Assembly: GCA_019638485.1 (NCBI GenBank)
Contig: JAHBTP010000001.1
Coordinates: 1,054,001 to 1,118,000 of the forward strand
Length of the DNA: 64,000 nucleotides
Direction: 5' to 3'
From: Ferruginibacter sp.
GTDB taxonomy: Bacteria > Bacteroidota > Bacteroidia > Chitinophagales > Chitinophagaceae
Position 1 is the first letter of the stretch; every line of letters begins with the position of its first letter. A program made the position numbers and the translations under genes. A model generated the notes under the pieces. The model did not search any database. It worked only from the letters and a program-made list of their open reading frames with translations, and was not told where the DNA came from. Shown in pieces: positions 42,959 to 51,241 of this stretch.

Positions 42959-44125
42959 ATGCAATACAGGTTTTTATTCTCATTAACCTTGTTTTTGTTT
43001 CTGCTTCCATTTTTGGGTTGCGGCACACCGGATAATGATTCCATTGCAAAATTAAATGTTCACACAAAGGATACTTCGAAGATTTTTATTTCCCAATATC
43101 CAAACATATCTATGCCTCAAGGTTTTATCATCAATGATTTTGCTGATGTGCCCGGAGCAAGAAGTATGTGTGTTTCTCCTTCCGGTGTGGTATATGTAGG
43201 CACACGAGAAGATAAAGTTTATGCGGTTAAGGACACCAATTATGATGGACAGGCAGATGTACGATATATAATAGCCAAGGGGTTAAAATCTCCCAATGGA
43301 GTTGCCTTCCGTAATGGAAATCTATTCATTGCTACCTACTCTACCATTTATGTAATCAGAAACATTGAAAAGAATCTTGCTTCACCCCAAAAGCCAGAAA
43401 TAATATACGATAAATATCCTACAGATAGACATCATGGCTGGAAATACATTGCCTTTGGGCCAGATGGAAAATTATATGTTCCGGTAGGGGCACCTTGTAA
43501 TATTTGTAAAAAAGAAAATCCCATTTATGCCTCACTAACACGCATAAACGAAGATGGTACAGGGATGGAAATTATTGCTAAAGGAATTCGAAATACCGTA
43601 GGCTTTACCTGGCACCCGGTTAGCAACATATTGTACTTCACCGATAATGGACGTGATTTATTGGGAGATAATGTTCCTGCGGATGAACTTAATATGATAA
43701 CGGAGAAGAATCAACATTTTGGATATCCATACTGTCATCAGGGCGATTTACCGGATCCTGAATTTGGCAATGAAAAATCATGTAACGAGTTTACGCCACC
43801 CATCCAAAAATTAGGCCCTCATGTTGCCGCATTAGGTCCTGTATTCTATACCGGAAATATGTTTCCTGAAAAGTATAAAAATCATTTGTTTATTGCTGAG
43901 CATGGCAGTTGGAATCGCACAACTCCATTAGGCTATCGCATTACCGAAGTATCATTAAATGAAACAGGTAAATCTATCGGCTATAAAGTATTTGCGGAAG
44001 GTTGGCTGCAAAAAAATGGTAAGGTAACCGGAAGACCGGTTGACTTAAAATTACTTCAGGATGGCTCTATGCTGGTAAGTGATGATTATGCCGGAAAGAT
44101 TTATCGGATTACCTATCACGAATAA
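42959..44125 (+). CDS. PQQ-dependent sugar dehydrogenase-like lipoprotein
   Basis: A 388-aa protein with a lipoprotein signal (LFLFLLPFLGC). The rest is a six-bladed beta-propeller of the soluble glucose/sorbosone dehydrogenase family (GVVYVGTREDKVYAV, PNGVAFRNGNLFIAT, HHGWKYIAFGPDGKLYVPVG, VGFTWHPVSNILYFTDNGRD, FIAEHGSWNR). The conserved His and Arg around the PQQ pocket appear present. It would act in the periplasm on sugars or aldehydes. The substrate cannot be predicted. Its end is 2 nt from the convergent cdd gene. Confidence 0.88.
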   Translation: MQYRFLFSLTLFLFLLPFLGCGTPDNDSIAKLNVHTKDTSKIFISQYPNISMPQGFIINDFADVPGARSMCVSPSGVVYVGTREDKVYAVKDTNYDGQADVRYIIAKGLKSPNGVAFRNGNLFIATYSTIYVIRNIEKNLASPQKPEIIYDKYPTDRHHGWKYIAFGPDGKLYVPVGAPCNICKKENPIYASLTRINEDGTGMEIIAKGIRNTVGFTWHPVSNILYFTDNGRDLLGDNVPADELNMITEKNQHFGYPYCHQGDLPDPEFGNEKSCNEFTPPIQKLGPHVAALGPVFYTGNMFPEKYKNHLFIAEHGSWNRTTPLGYRITEVSLNETGKSIGYKVFAEGWLQKNGKVTGRPVDLKLLQDGSMLVSDDYAGKIYRITYHE

Positions 44126-44127
44126 TT

Positions 44128-44610
44128 TTATTCCATATCTTTTTTATCAAATGAAAATGGCAATAATAATTTTGCACTTGCCAAAACCACTACCTCACCC
44201 GTTTGGCCACTTAAAATAATCTTAATCGGGCTGTTTCCTCTTGATTCATACTCCAATAACGATTGTCGGCAAATACCACAAGGAGAAATTGGTCTGTCGT
44301 TATGCCCTTTAAGATTTTTATAACTTACAGCCATAGTATCAATCGGAATTTGTGGAAATAAGCTTGAAGCGGTAGATAAAAGCACTCTTTCAGCACATAG
44401 GCCTACCGGAAAGGAAGCATTCTCCTGATTTGTACCTTCTATCAAATTACCGTTGCTCATTCGAGCGGCAGCACCTACTAAAAACTGGCTGTATGGCGCA
44501 TAGGCATTGGCTGTAACCTTTCTGGCCATTTCAAGCAACTTTCTATCATCTGGTGATAATTCAGATGAATCCTGATAAACATCGTAACTAAAAGCGAAAT
44601 CCTTTTTCAT
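44128..44610 (-). CDS. cdd: Cytidine deaminase
   Basis: 160 aa, a homotetramer-type cytidine deaminase that converts (deoxy)cytidine to (deoxy)uridine. The zinc ligands are C72, C111 and C114 with catalytic E74 (GLCAER ... SPCGICRQ). AYAPYSQFLVGAA at the N-terminus is diagnostic. Together with deoC in this window it belongs to pyrimidine salvage, but the two genes are far apart. Confidence 0.95.
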   Translation of the reverse strand: MKKDFAFSYDVYQDSSELSPDDRKLLEMARKVTANAYAPYSQFLVGAAARMSNGNLIEGTNQENASFPVGLCAERVLLSTASSLFPQIPIDTMAVSYKNLKGHNDRPISPCGICRQSLLEYESRGNSPIKIILSGQTGEVVVLASAKLLLPFSFDKKDME

Positions 44611-44616
44611 AAATAC

Positions 44617-44648
44617 AAATAAAAATCCTCCACTTAAAAATGGAGGAT
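44617..44648 (-). terminator. Terminator of lepB
   Basis: ATCCTCCA (44625-44632) pairs with TGGAGGAT (44641-44648). On the minus strand the stem is followed by TTTTATTTG, a normal rho-independent layout 30 nt after the lepB stop. Confidence 0.75.
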
Positions 44649-44678
44649 AGGAAAGTTAAAACATTTAGGTGAAATTAC

Positions 44679-46199
44679 CTATTTTATAGTTTTAAAAATG
44701 CGCTTCCAACGAGGTCCATTCTCCCAACTAAACCAAATCAAGGAAGCTTTACCCACCACATGATCTTCAGGAACAAATCCCCAATAACGGCTATCAAGTG
44801 AGTTATGCCTATTGTCACCCATCATCCAATAATAATCCATTTTAAAAGTATAATGGGTAGTAGGATCCCCATTTAATAACACCTTATCGCCTGTTACCTC
44901 CAATGTATTTCCTTCATACACCCGGATACATCTTCCATAACGGATAAGATTATCTGCAGTAAGTTCAATAGTTACTCCTTTTTTGGGAATCCAAAGTGGT
45001 CCGTAATTATCAACAGTCCATTTTGCAGAATCACTATAATAAGGGAAGAGGTCTGATGATTTATAATGTGCATCATCTGCCGGTGGTAAAAATGCTGAAA
45101 GCCTATATGAAGACGGGAATTGAACAGTACGCTTTTCAGCGTTGGTTATATTAATCAAAAAGTCATTTCTTTTATCAAGGGGAGCCAAATCACCTTGATC
45201 CAACCGGATATTAACCCCATACGATTCCAACTTTTCCTCATCTACAAATTCATTCTCCGGCACCTGCAATTCGTAATATCTTTCCATATCAGGAAAATCC
45301 GGCTGTTGAATTCCGCTGGTATAAACTACTCCATTTATTACGCGCAATGTGTCTCCGCCAATAGCCACACAACGCTTAATAAAATTCTCTCGCTTATCAA
45401 CAGGTCTTGTTTTTATTAAATTACCAAACTGTTGCCAGGTTTGGTCTCGGCCAATTTCACGTTCAACTTGGTAATAGGTAACCCGGCTCCCAAAATTCAC
45501 TTCATCATCTATAAAAGTATCATTTACCGGGAAATTAAAAACCACCACATCATTTCGTTTTACCGGGTGAGCAAACCAGCGAGTATAGGGAATCTTAACT
45601 ACTTCAGTATATGATTTTGTGCCGGTGAAAGGCATGGTATGATGCACAAATGGCATGGCAATTGGCGTGTTAGGAATACGGGGACCGTAGGCAAACTTGC
45701 TTACAAATAGAAAATCATTGACCAACAAAGTTTTTTCCATTGAAGGTGTGGGTATAGTATAGGCTTCAAAAATAAAAGTGCGAATTAAAGTTGCTGCGAC
45801 TATTGCAAAAACCGCAGCATCTATCCATTCCCGAAAGGTGGATTTTTTATAATTCTTAACTACAGCTAAGCCTGCAAATCTTTCACTTTTTGAAAACCCC
45901 ATGTAAGGGAGATAAACGAACGGAAGAAATACTGCTGCTGCATGGTGTAATAAATTAAAGCGACCAAACAATTCTACAAACTTTATTAAAATCCAAAGGC
46001 TCACAAAGAAACCGGCAATAGGAATAAACTGCAGAAAGAACCATATTTTCTTTACCTCGGTCTTTTCTACCATACACCAGGAGTTCAAAAATGGGATAAA
46101 TGCCTTCCATGGTGTAATCCCTGCCTTTTTAAACATACCATACAGCCCTATCAGAGATACAATTACTACCAATAATAAAAGAACTAATCTTATACTCAT
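44679..46199 (-). CDS. lepB: Signal peptidase I (long Bacteroidota type)
   Basis: A 506-aa S26 peptidase that removes signal peptides at the periplasmic face of the membrane. The catalytic Ser is in TIPTPSMEKTL, the Lys in NFIKRCVAIGGD, and box E is in YYWMMGDNRHNSLDSRYWG. The N-terminus carries a hydrophobic region of about 90 residues with several helices (LVLLLLVVIVSLIGLYGMF) that other phyla lack, and a large insert in the catalytic domain. This length is normal for Bacteroidota. Confidence 0.95.
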   Translation of the reverse strand: MSIRLVLLLLVVIVSLIGLYGMFKKAGITPWKAFIPFLNSWCMVEKTEVKKIWFFLQFIPIAGFFVSLWILIKFVELFGRFNLLHHAAAVFLPFVYLPYMGFSKSERFAGLAVVKNYKKSTFREWIDAAVFAIVAATLIRTFIFEAYTIPTPSMEKTLLVNDFLFVSKFAYGPRIPNTPIAMPFVHHTMPFTGTKSYTEVVKIPYTRWFAHPVKRNDVVVFNFPVNDTFIDDEVNFGSRVTYYQVEREIGRDQTWQQFGNLIKTRPVDKRENFIKRCVAIGGDTLRVINGVVYTSGIQQPDFPDMERYYELQVPENEFVDEEKLESYGVNIRLDQGDLAPLDKRNDFLINITNAEKRTVQFPSSYRLSAFLPPADDAHYKSSDLFPYYSDSAKWTVDNYGPLWIPKKGVTIELTADNLIRYGRCIRVYEGNTLEVTGDKVLLNGDPTTHYTFKMDYYWMMGDNRHNSLDSRYWGFVPEDHVVGKASLIWFSWENGPRWKRIFKTIK

Positions 46200-46301
46200 C
46201 AGAAAAACATTTTGGGGTTAAAGGTACAATAGAAAAGAAACTCACCACCTTTATTATACATACTGAGTTTTTAAAATTTCTTTTTTAACAATTCTTAAAA
46301 T

Positions 46302-47468
46302 TTATAAAGGAGAAGGAAATACATAATTTTCTACATCATCTTTGGTTATTACCGAACCCGCAAATATCATTAATCGCTCAACAGCATTTCGCAATTCACG
46401 AATATTCCCTTTCCATGGGTATTCTTGCAATGCCTTTTCAGCCTCCTTGTCAATTTGTTTTAATGGCTGGTTATACTCTGTGGCTACCCATTTTATAAAA
46501 TATTGAACTAAAGAAGGAATATCTTCTTTTCTTTGATTAAGCGAAGGCACATAAATAATAATAACTGAAAGGCGATGATATAAATCCAATCGAAATCGCT
46601 TTTTCTCCACTTCTTTTGCCAAATCTTTATTTGTTGCTGCTATAATACGTATATCAACCGCCAGATCTTTCTCGCCACCCACCCTGTTAATTTTTCCTTG
46701 TTCCAATGCCTGTAAAACTTTTGCCTGAGCACTTAGGCTCATGTCTCCAATTTCATCCAAAAACAAAGTTCCGCCCTTAGCTTGTTCAAACTTTCCAATG
46801 TGTTGTTTTGTGGCTGCTGTAAAGGAGTCCTTTTCATGTCCAAATAATTCACTTTCTATTAATTCTTCAGAAACTGCCGAACAATTTAATTCAACAAATG
46901 GAGCATTTCGTCGGTTACTCTTTTCATGAATCCAGCGAGCTACCAATTCTTTTCCCACACCATTTTCTCCTGTAATTAAAACTTTTGCATCGGTTGGAGC
47001 AACCTTATCAATCGTGTGTTTAATCTTTTCCATGGCAGCACTTTCGCCAATAATTTGCTGCACACGTGATATTTTTCTTTTAAGTTGCTTTGTTTCCCAA
47101 ATCAGCTCCTTTTTATTTAGGGCGTTTTTAATAGTTATCAGCAAGCGATTTAAATCAGGCGGTTTGTTAATATAATCGAAGGCCCCTGCTCGAACAGCCT
47201 TTATTGCTGTTGAAACTGTTGAATTGCTGCTAATCATTATTATGGGTATATCTGCATTGATGGATTGCGCTTTTTCCAAAAAAACAATTCCATCAGTTTT
47301 TGGCATTTTCACATCACAGAGAACTACATCAAAGTTTTTAGTCGAGAACTTTTTCAATCCTTCAGCACCATCAACAGCATCGTCTGTATTATATCCTTCT
47401 TTGCGCAATAATTCCATCAACGTTTTTCTAATGCCCTTATCATCATCAATAATCAGAATATTCGCCAT
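46302..47468 (-). CDS. NtrC-like response regulator with altered GAFTGA motif
   Basis: A 388-aa protein with a receiver domain (D9/D10 pocket, phospho-acceptor D52 in CDVKMP) and an AAA+ sigma-54-type domain (Walker A GENGVGKE, Walker B TLFLDEIGD, arginine-finger region RELRNAVERLM). The sigma-54 contact loop GAFTGA is replaced by DSFTAA (214-219). The protein stops right after the AAA+ domain, with no Fis-type HTH. It may therefore act without DNA binding or without sigma-54, or be a regulator of another kind. No histidine kinase is adjacent. Confidence 0.9.
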   Translation of the reverse strand: MANILIIDDDKGIRKTLMELLRKEGYNTDDAVDGAEGLKKFSTKNFDVVLCDVKMPKTDGIVFLEKAQSINADIPIIMISSNSTVSTAIKAVRAGAFDYINKPPDLNRLLITIKNALNKKELIWETKQLKRKISRVQQIIGESAAMEKIKHTIDKVAPTDAKVLITGENGVGKELVARWIHEKSNRRNAPFVELNCSAVSEELIESELFGHEKDSFTAATKQHIGKFEQAKGGTLFLDEIGDMSLSAQAKVLQALEQGKINRVGGEKDLAVDIRIIAATNKDLAKEVEKKRFRLDLYHRLSVIIIYVPSLNQRKEDIPSLVQYFIKWVATEYNQPLKQIDKEAEKALQEYPWKGNIRELRNAVERLMIFAGSVITKDDVENYVFPSPL

Positions 47469-47545
47469 GAGGTAAAAAATTTAGCTGTTTAGGGACTATT
47501 CAAAACTAAGGGTTTACGAGCTAATCTCATCATTCTTCTAAACTA

Positions 47546-47577
47546 TTTGGCTACAATATGGTATAGCTTTAATTTTG
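47546..47577 (+). promoter_or_regulatory. Promoter of tRNA-Pro
   Basis: TTTG at 47546-47549 and TAATTTTG at 47570-47577, 20 nt apart, match the Bacteroidota -33/-7 consensus. The -7 box ends 11 nt before the tRNA 5' end. Confidence 0.75.
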
Positions 47578-47588
47578 CACTTCATTTC

Positions 47589-47661
47589 GGGATGTAGCGC
47601 AGCCCGGTAGCGCACACGTCTGGGGGGCGTGGGGTCGCAAGTTCGAATCTTGTCATCCCGA
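47589..47661 (+). tRNA. tRNA-Pro(GGG)
   Basis: A 73-nt cloverleaf: acceptor arm CGGGATG (47589-47595) pairs with CATCCCG (47654-47660), discriminator A; D-arm with GCGC..GCGC; anticodon stem CACGT/GCGTG with loop CTGGGGG, so the anticodon is GGG. The T-loop is GTTCGAATC. No CCA is encoded. Its last 13 nt are recopied twice in the tandem repeat that follows. Confidence 0.95.
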
Positions 47662-48103
47662 CAATAACACACCAGCCACAATAACTCGTGGCTGGTTTTA
47701 TTTTTTAGCGATGCAAGCTTGCTTGCAAGAGCAGGAAAATAAAACCAGCATTAGCTGCGAAGCAGCGCTTTCGTGTGAGCGAAAGTGGGTTATTGAACAC
47801 CCCCCAAAAAAGATCATGTATAATAATCTTGTCATCCCGACAATAACACACCAGCCACAATAACTCGTGGCTGGTTTTGTTTTTTAGCAATGCAAGCTTG
47901 CTTGCAAGAGCAGGAAAATAAAACCAGCATTAGCTGCGAAGCAGCGCTTTCGCGTGAGCGAAAGTGGGTTATTGAACACCCCCCAAAAAAGATCATGTAT
48001 AATAATCTTGTCATCCCGACAATAACACACCAGCCACAATAACTCGTGGCTGGTTTTGTTTTTTAGCGACGCAAGCTTGCTTGCAAGGGTAGGAAAATAA
48101 AAC
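47649..48103. repeat. 179-bp tandem repeat containing the tRNA 3' end
   Basis: About 2.5 copies with a period of 179 nt: unit starts at 47649, 47828 and 48007, the last ending near 48103. Each unit begins with the tRNA-Pro 3' end (CTTGTCATCCCGAC), then a CCAGCCAC/GTGGCTGG terminator hairpin with a T-run, then further palindromes (GCAAGCTTGCTTGC, GCTGCGAAGCAGC, CTTTCG..CGAAAG). Units 1 and 2 differ at only a few positions. The open frames that cross it on the minus strand repeat with the unit and are not genes. Confidence 0.9.
47672..47706 (+). terminator. Terminator of tRNA-Pro
   Basis: CCAGCCAC (47672-47679) pairs with GTGGCTGG (47688-47695), followed by TTTTATTTTTT. The same hairpin recurs in the next two repeat units. 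Confidence 0.85.
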
Positions 48104-48230
48104 ATCTTCGTGTTCCTCACCGCTGTTGAAATATTAAATAAAACCATGGATTTAACAGGTATTATTCTTTCTTTGCAATAGCTTACTTAAGTCTGAAAAG
48201 ACACCCATTTAAACTTAAGTACTATTATTA

Positions 48231-50159
48231 ATGAAAAAGACTATTCCCCGGAATATCCATATTGCCTTTAAAGTATATTCCTTAGCAGTAGGAATCTTTT
48301 TCGTATTCAGGCTTATTTTATTTTTTTTGGAAGTAAATAAAATGGGGAGTTCCTTATCAAACCGAGATGTTTTACTTTCCTTTTTAATGGGCCTTCGGTT
48401 TGATTTGGTAATCTGTGGCTATTTAATGATAATTCCCTTTTTACTACTTACCATTTATAGCATTAATAAAAACCTTTTAATCTTTAAAAGAGTACGTTTT
48501 TATTTCATCTTTATTTTATTCACGCTCGCATTTTTTGTTTGTGCAGCAGATATACCCTACTATAACCAATTCCATTCAAGGTTTTCAGTTACTGCATTCG
48601 AATGGATGGGCAGTCCGATATTTGTGTTGAAAATGATTGCCGGTGAACCCAGGTATTGGGTTTATATTATCCCCTTCTTAATTTCTATATTTCTGTTTTA
48701 TAAATTTTTAAAAAAGATTTTTTTAGAAAAGGAAAAAGCAAAACAAAAAATACGGGTGCTGCCAACTATGTTACTTTCAGTTGCCTGTCTTTTTATAATG
48801 ATGGTTGGAATAAGAGGAAGATTAGCCAGAAAATCTCCTATCAGAACCGGAACCGCGTATTTTTCAAATAATCCATTTCTTAACCAACTTGGATTAAACC
48901 CCAACTTCACCCTCATTAGAAGCTATTTGGATAAAATTAAAGAGGAAAACAAGCCTATTGAATTGATGGATAACAATACAGCCATTAAAAATATACAACA
49001 GTATTTTGGGTTTACTTCATCTGACATTAAGCATCCATTACAACGAACAATTTTGGCTGATTCTGCCGGTGTAAATAGAAATAACGTTGTTATCATTATT
49101 ATGGAAAGCATGAGTGCAGGAAAAATGCACCGCCATGGAAACAAAGGTTACCTCACTCCTTTTTTAGATAGTCTTTCAAAAAGAGGCTATTATTTTGATA
49201 ACACTTTTACTGCCGGTATCCATACCTTCAACGGGATTTTTAGCACATTATTTTCTTTTCCTGCCTTATTCAGGCAACATCCCATGAAAGGAAGCGCCAT
49301 TCCAAAATATCATGGTATTGGCACCACCCTTAAAATGGACGGATATTCTACTATTTATTTCACCACCCATGATGGACAGTTTGATAATGTGGAAGGTTTT
49401 TTAAAAGCCAATGATTATGATGAAGTAATTTCAGAAAAGGATTATCCAAGCAGTGAAGTTAAATCTGCATTGGGTGTTCCGGATGACTATATGTTTGAAT
49501 ATTCAATCCCTCAATTAAATACCTTAAGTAAGAAACAAAATCCTTTTTTGGCTGTATTTATGACTGCCAGTGACCATGGACCTTATTACGTTCCCTCTTA
49601 TTTTAAGCCACATAGTAAAGATTTAAAAGACCAGATTGTAGAATATGCTGATTTCTCATTACAAAAATTCATCACACTGGCATCACAACAACCTTGGTTT
49701 AATAACACTCTTTTTGTTTTTGTTGCAGACCATGGTGCACCATTAGATAACCAATATGAAGTATCTTTAAATTACAACCATTCTCCATTATTATTTTACT
49801 CACCAACTATAATTCCCAATCCAAAAAGTTTTAGCCAAATGGCAGGACAAATTGATATTTATCCAACCATCATGGGTTTATTGGGCCTACCGTATGTAAA
49901 CAATACTTTAGGCACTGATCTTTTGAAACATCAAAGGCCTTATATATTCTTTAATGCGGATGATAAATATGCGGTAATCAACCAGGAATGGTTGTTAATT
50001 GTGAGAAAAGATAAGTTTACAGGATTATATCATTACAACACACACGATCTTACTAATTATGCCGAAATAGAAAAAGATACAGTGGAGAAAATGAAAACTT
50101 ATGCTGAATCTCATTTGCAAGCATATCAACATGTATTAGAAACAGGAGCCATTAAATAG
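48231..50159 (+). CDS. LTA synthase-like membrane sulfatase/phosphotransferase
   Basis: A 642-aa protein with five probable N-terminal transmembrane helices (about residues 10-195) and a C-terminal alkaline-phosphatase-superfamily domain outside the membrane. Metal and catalytic positions are visible: NVVIIIMESMSAGKM, the Thr nucleophile in GIHTFNGIF, SDHGPYY and VADHGAPLDN. This is the layout of LtaS/phosphoglycerol transferase and related lipid-A or glycan phosphoethanolamine transferases. In a Gram-negative Bacteroidota the most likely role is adding a phosphorus-containing group to an envelope glycan or lipid. The substrate is unknown. Confidence 0.9.
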   Translation: MKKTIPRNIHIAFKVYSLAVGIFFVFRLILFFLEVNKMGSSLSNRDVLLSFLMGLRFDLVICGYLMIIPFLLLTIYSINKNLLIFKRVRFYFIFILFTLAFFVCAADIPYYNQFHSRFSVTAFEWMGSPIFVLKMIAGEPRYWVYIIPFLISIFLFYKFLKKIFLEKEKAKQKIRVLPTMLLSVACLFIMMVGIRGRLARKSPIRTGTAYFSNNPFLNQLGLNPNFTLIRSYLDKIKEENKPIELMDNNTAIKNIQQYFGFTSSDIKHPLQRTILADSAGVNRNNVVIIIMESMSAGKMHRHGNKGYLTPFLDSLSKRGYYFDNTFTAGIHTFNGIFSTLFSFPALFRQHPMKGSAIPKYHGIGTTLKMDGYSTIYFTTHDGQFDNVEGFLKANDYDEVISEKDYPSSEVKSALGVPDDYMFEYSIPQLNTLSKKQNPFLAVFMTASDHGPYYVPSYFKPHSKDLKDQIVEYADFSLQKFITLASQQPWFNNTLFVFVADHGAPLDNQYEVSLNYNHSPLLFYSPTIIPNPKSFSQMAGQIDIYPTIMGLLGLPYVNNTLGTDLLKHQRPYIFFNADDKYAVINQEWLLIVRKDKFTGLYHYNTHDLTNYAEIEKDTVEKMKTYAESHLQAYQHVLETGAIK

Positions 50160-50206
50160 TAACACTACATTTCTCTTCTATCCAAATCTAAAAGACTTAG
50201 AAAACT

Positions 50207-51241
50207 TTACCAAACATTACGTGGGCAGGCGAATCCCAATTGTTTTGAAATAGTGAAGCCAAGTAAAATTTCATGCGTTCCTTTACTATAGTTATAATAA
50301 CGCGATGTATTATAATCATAGGAATACCCAATATTTACGGTATGAGAGATATTCATACCGGCCATTGCAGAAAAACCATCATCCAATCTACCGCCTACCC
50401 CAAACCAAAAACGATCACGATAAGCAAGACGTGTGTTTAAATCAAACTGCACCGGTAGTGGTTGAACATATTTAAGCATAATGGAAGGAATTATATTCCA
50501 ATTATCGCCAATCATAAAGCGGTATCCACCGGTAACAAAAATATGTGGTACAGACTTTCCACTCTTTGTTTCAGTTACACTCCCATCTGAAAAATTAATC
50601 TTTTGCGGATAAATCTGCAAAGCAGATACGCCAAGAAAATAATCAGCAGAATAGAGATATAATCCCAAATTTACATCCGGCCTGAAGTTATTCAATACAC
50701 CCGAACCGAATACAGCCGGATCTATCGGGCTATAAAATTCTAATTTTGAAGCATTAATACTGATATTGGTAACCCCTGCAGAAATACCTGCGGCTATGGA
50801 TGTTCGTTGAGTTAATGCCATGTGGTAGGCATAGGTTAACAATCCGGAAAAACGATTTAACGGCCCTGTCCGATCGTTAATAATTTGCATCCCTATTCCA
50901 TGATGTGGTGCAGGAGCTTCATATTCTTTCCAATACTGCCTGCCGCGTGGATTCTCAACCGGAACTTCAAATGAGGTTGGTGTGGTACGGGTATCAGATT
51001 TATGAATAGCCTTATGAATTGTAAAATAGGTAGTAACAGGAGCATCCATAATGCCCACCCATTGATGGCGGTGGCTTAATTTAATATCGGTATAGTTTTC
51101 AATCCCTGTTAAGGCAGGGTTGATAATATACTGATTCATCAAATATTGAGTGTAATGAGGCTTTTGTTGCGCTATTACAGGATTAATAATCACTGAAAAT
51201 AAATAGCACAACAAAAACCTTTTACATTTTATTAGAGTCAT
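50207..51241 (-). CDS. PorP/SprF-family outer-membrane protein
   Basis: A 344-aa protein with a signal peptide (LLCYLFSVIINPVIAQ) and the PorP/SprF signature PHYTQYLMNQYIINPALTG, then beta-barrel strands ending GFTISKQLG. PorP/SprF proteins are 14-stranded barrels that attach type B T9SS substrates at the cell surface. Its start overlaps the end of the PorE-like gene by 4 nt. It is the last gene of the adhesin operon. A Cys occurs near the end (FACPRNVW). Confidence 0.92.
   Translation of the reverse strand: MTLIKCKRFLLCYLFSVIINPVIAQQKPHYTQYLMNQYIINPALTGIENYTDIKLSHRHQWVGIMDAPVTTYFTIHKAIHKSDTRTTPTSFEVPVENPRGRQYWKEYEAPAPHHGIGMQIINDRTGPLNRFSGLLTYAYHMALTQRTSIAAGISAGVTNISINASKLEFYSPIDPAVFGSGVLNNFRPDVNLGLYLYSADYFLGVSALQIYPQKINFSDGSVTETKSGKSVPHIFVTGGYRFMIGDNWNIIPSIMLKYVQPLPVQFDLNTRLAYRDRFWFGVGGRLDDGFSAMAGMNISHTVNIGYSYDYNTSRYYNYSKGTHEILLGFTISKQLGFACPRNVW

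Noticed and set aside
47705..48147. Three minus-strand open frames of 60-87 aa
   Set aside because: They repeat with the 179-bp unit and consist of palindromic repeat sequence; no ribosome binding site or family likeness.
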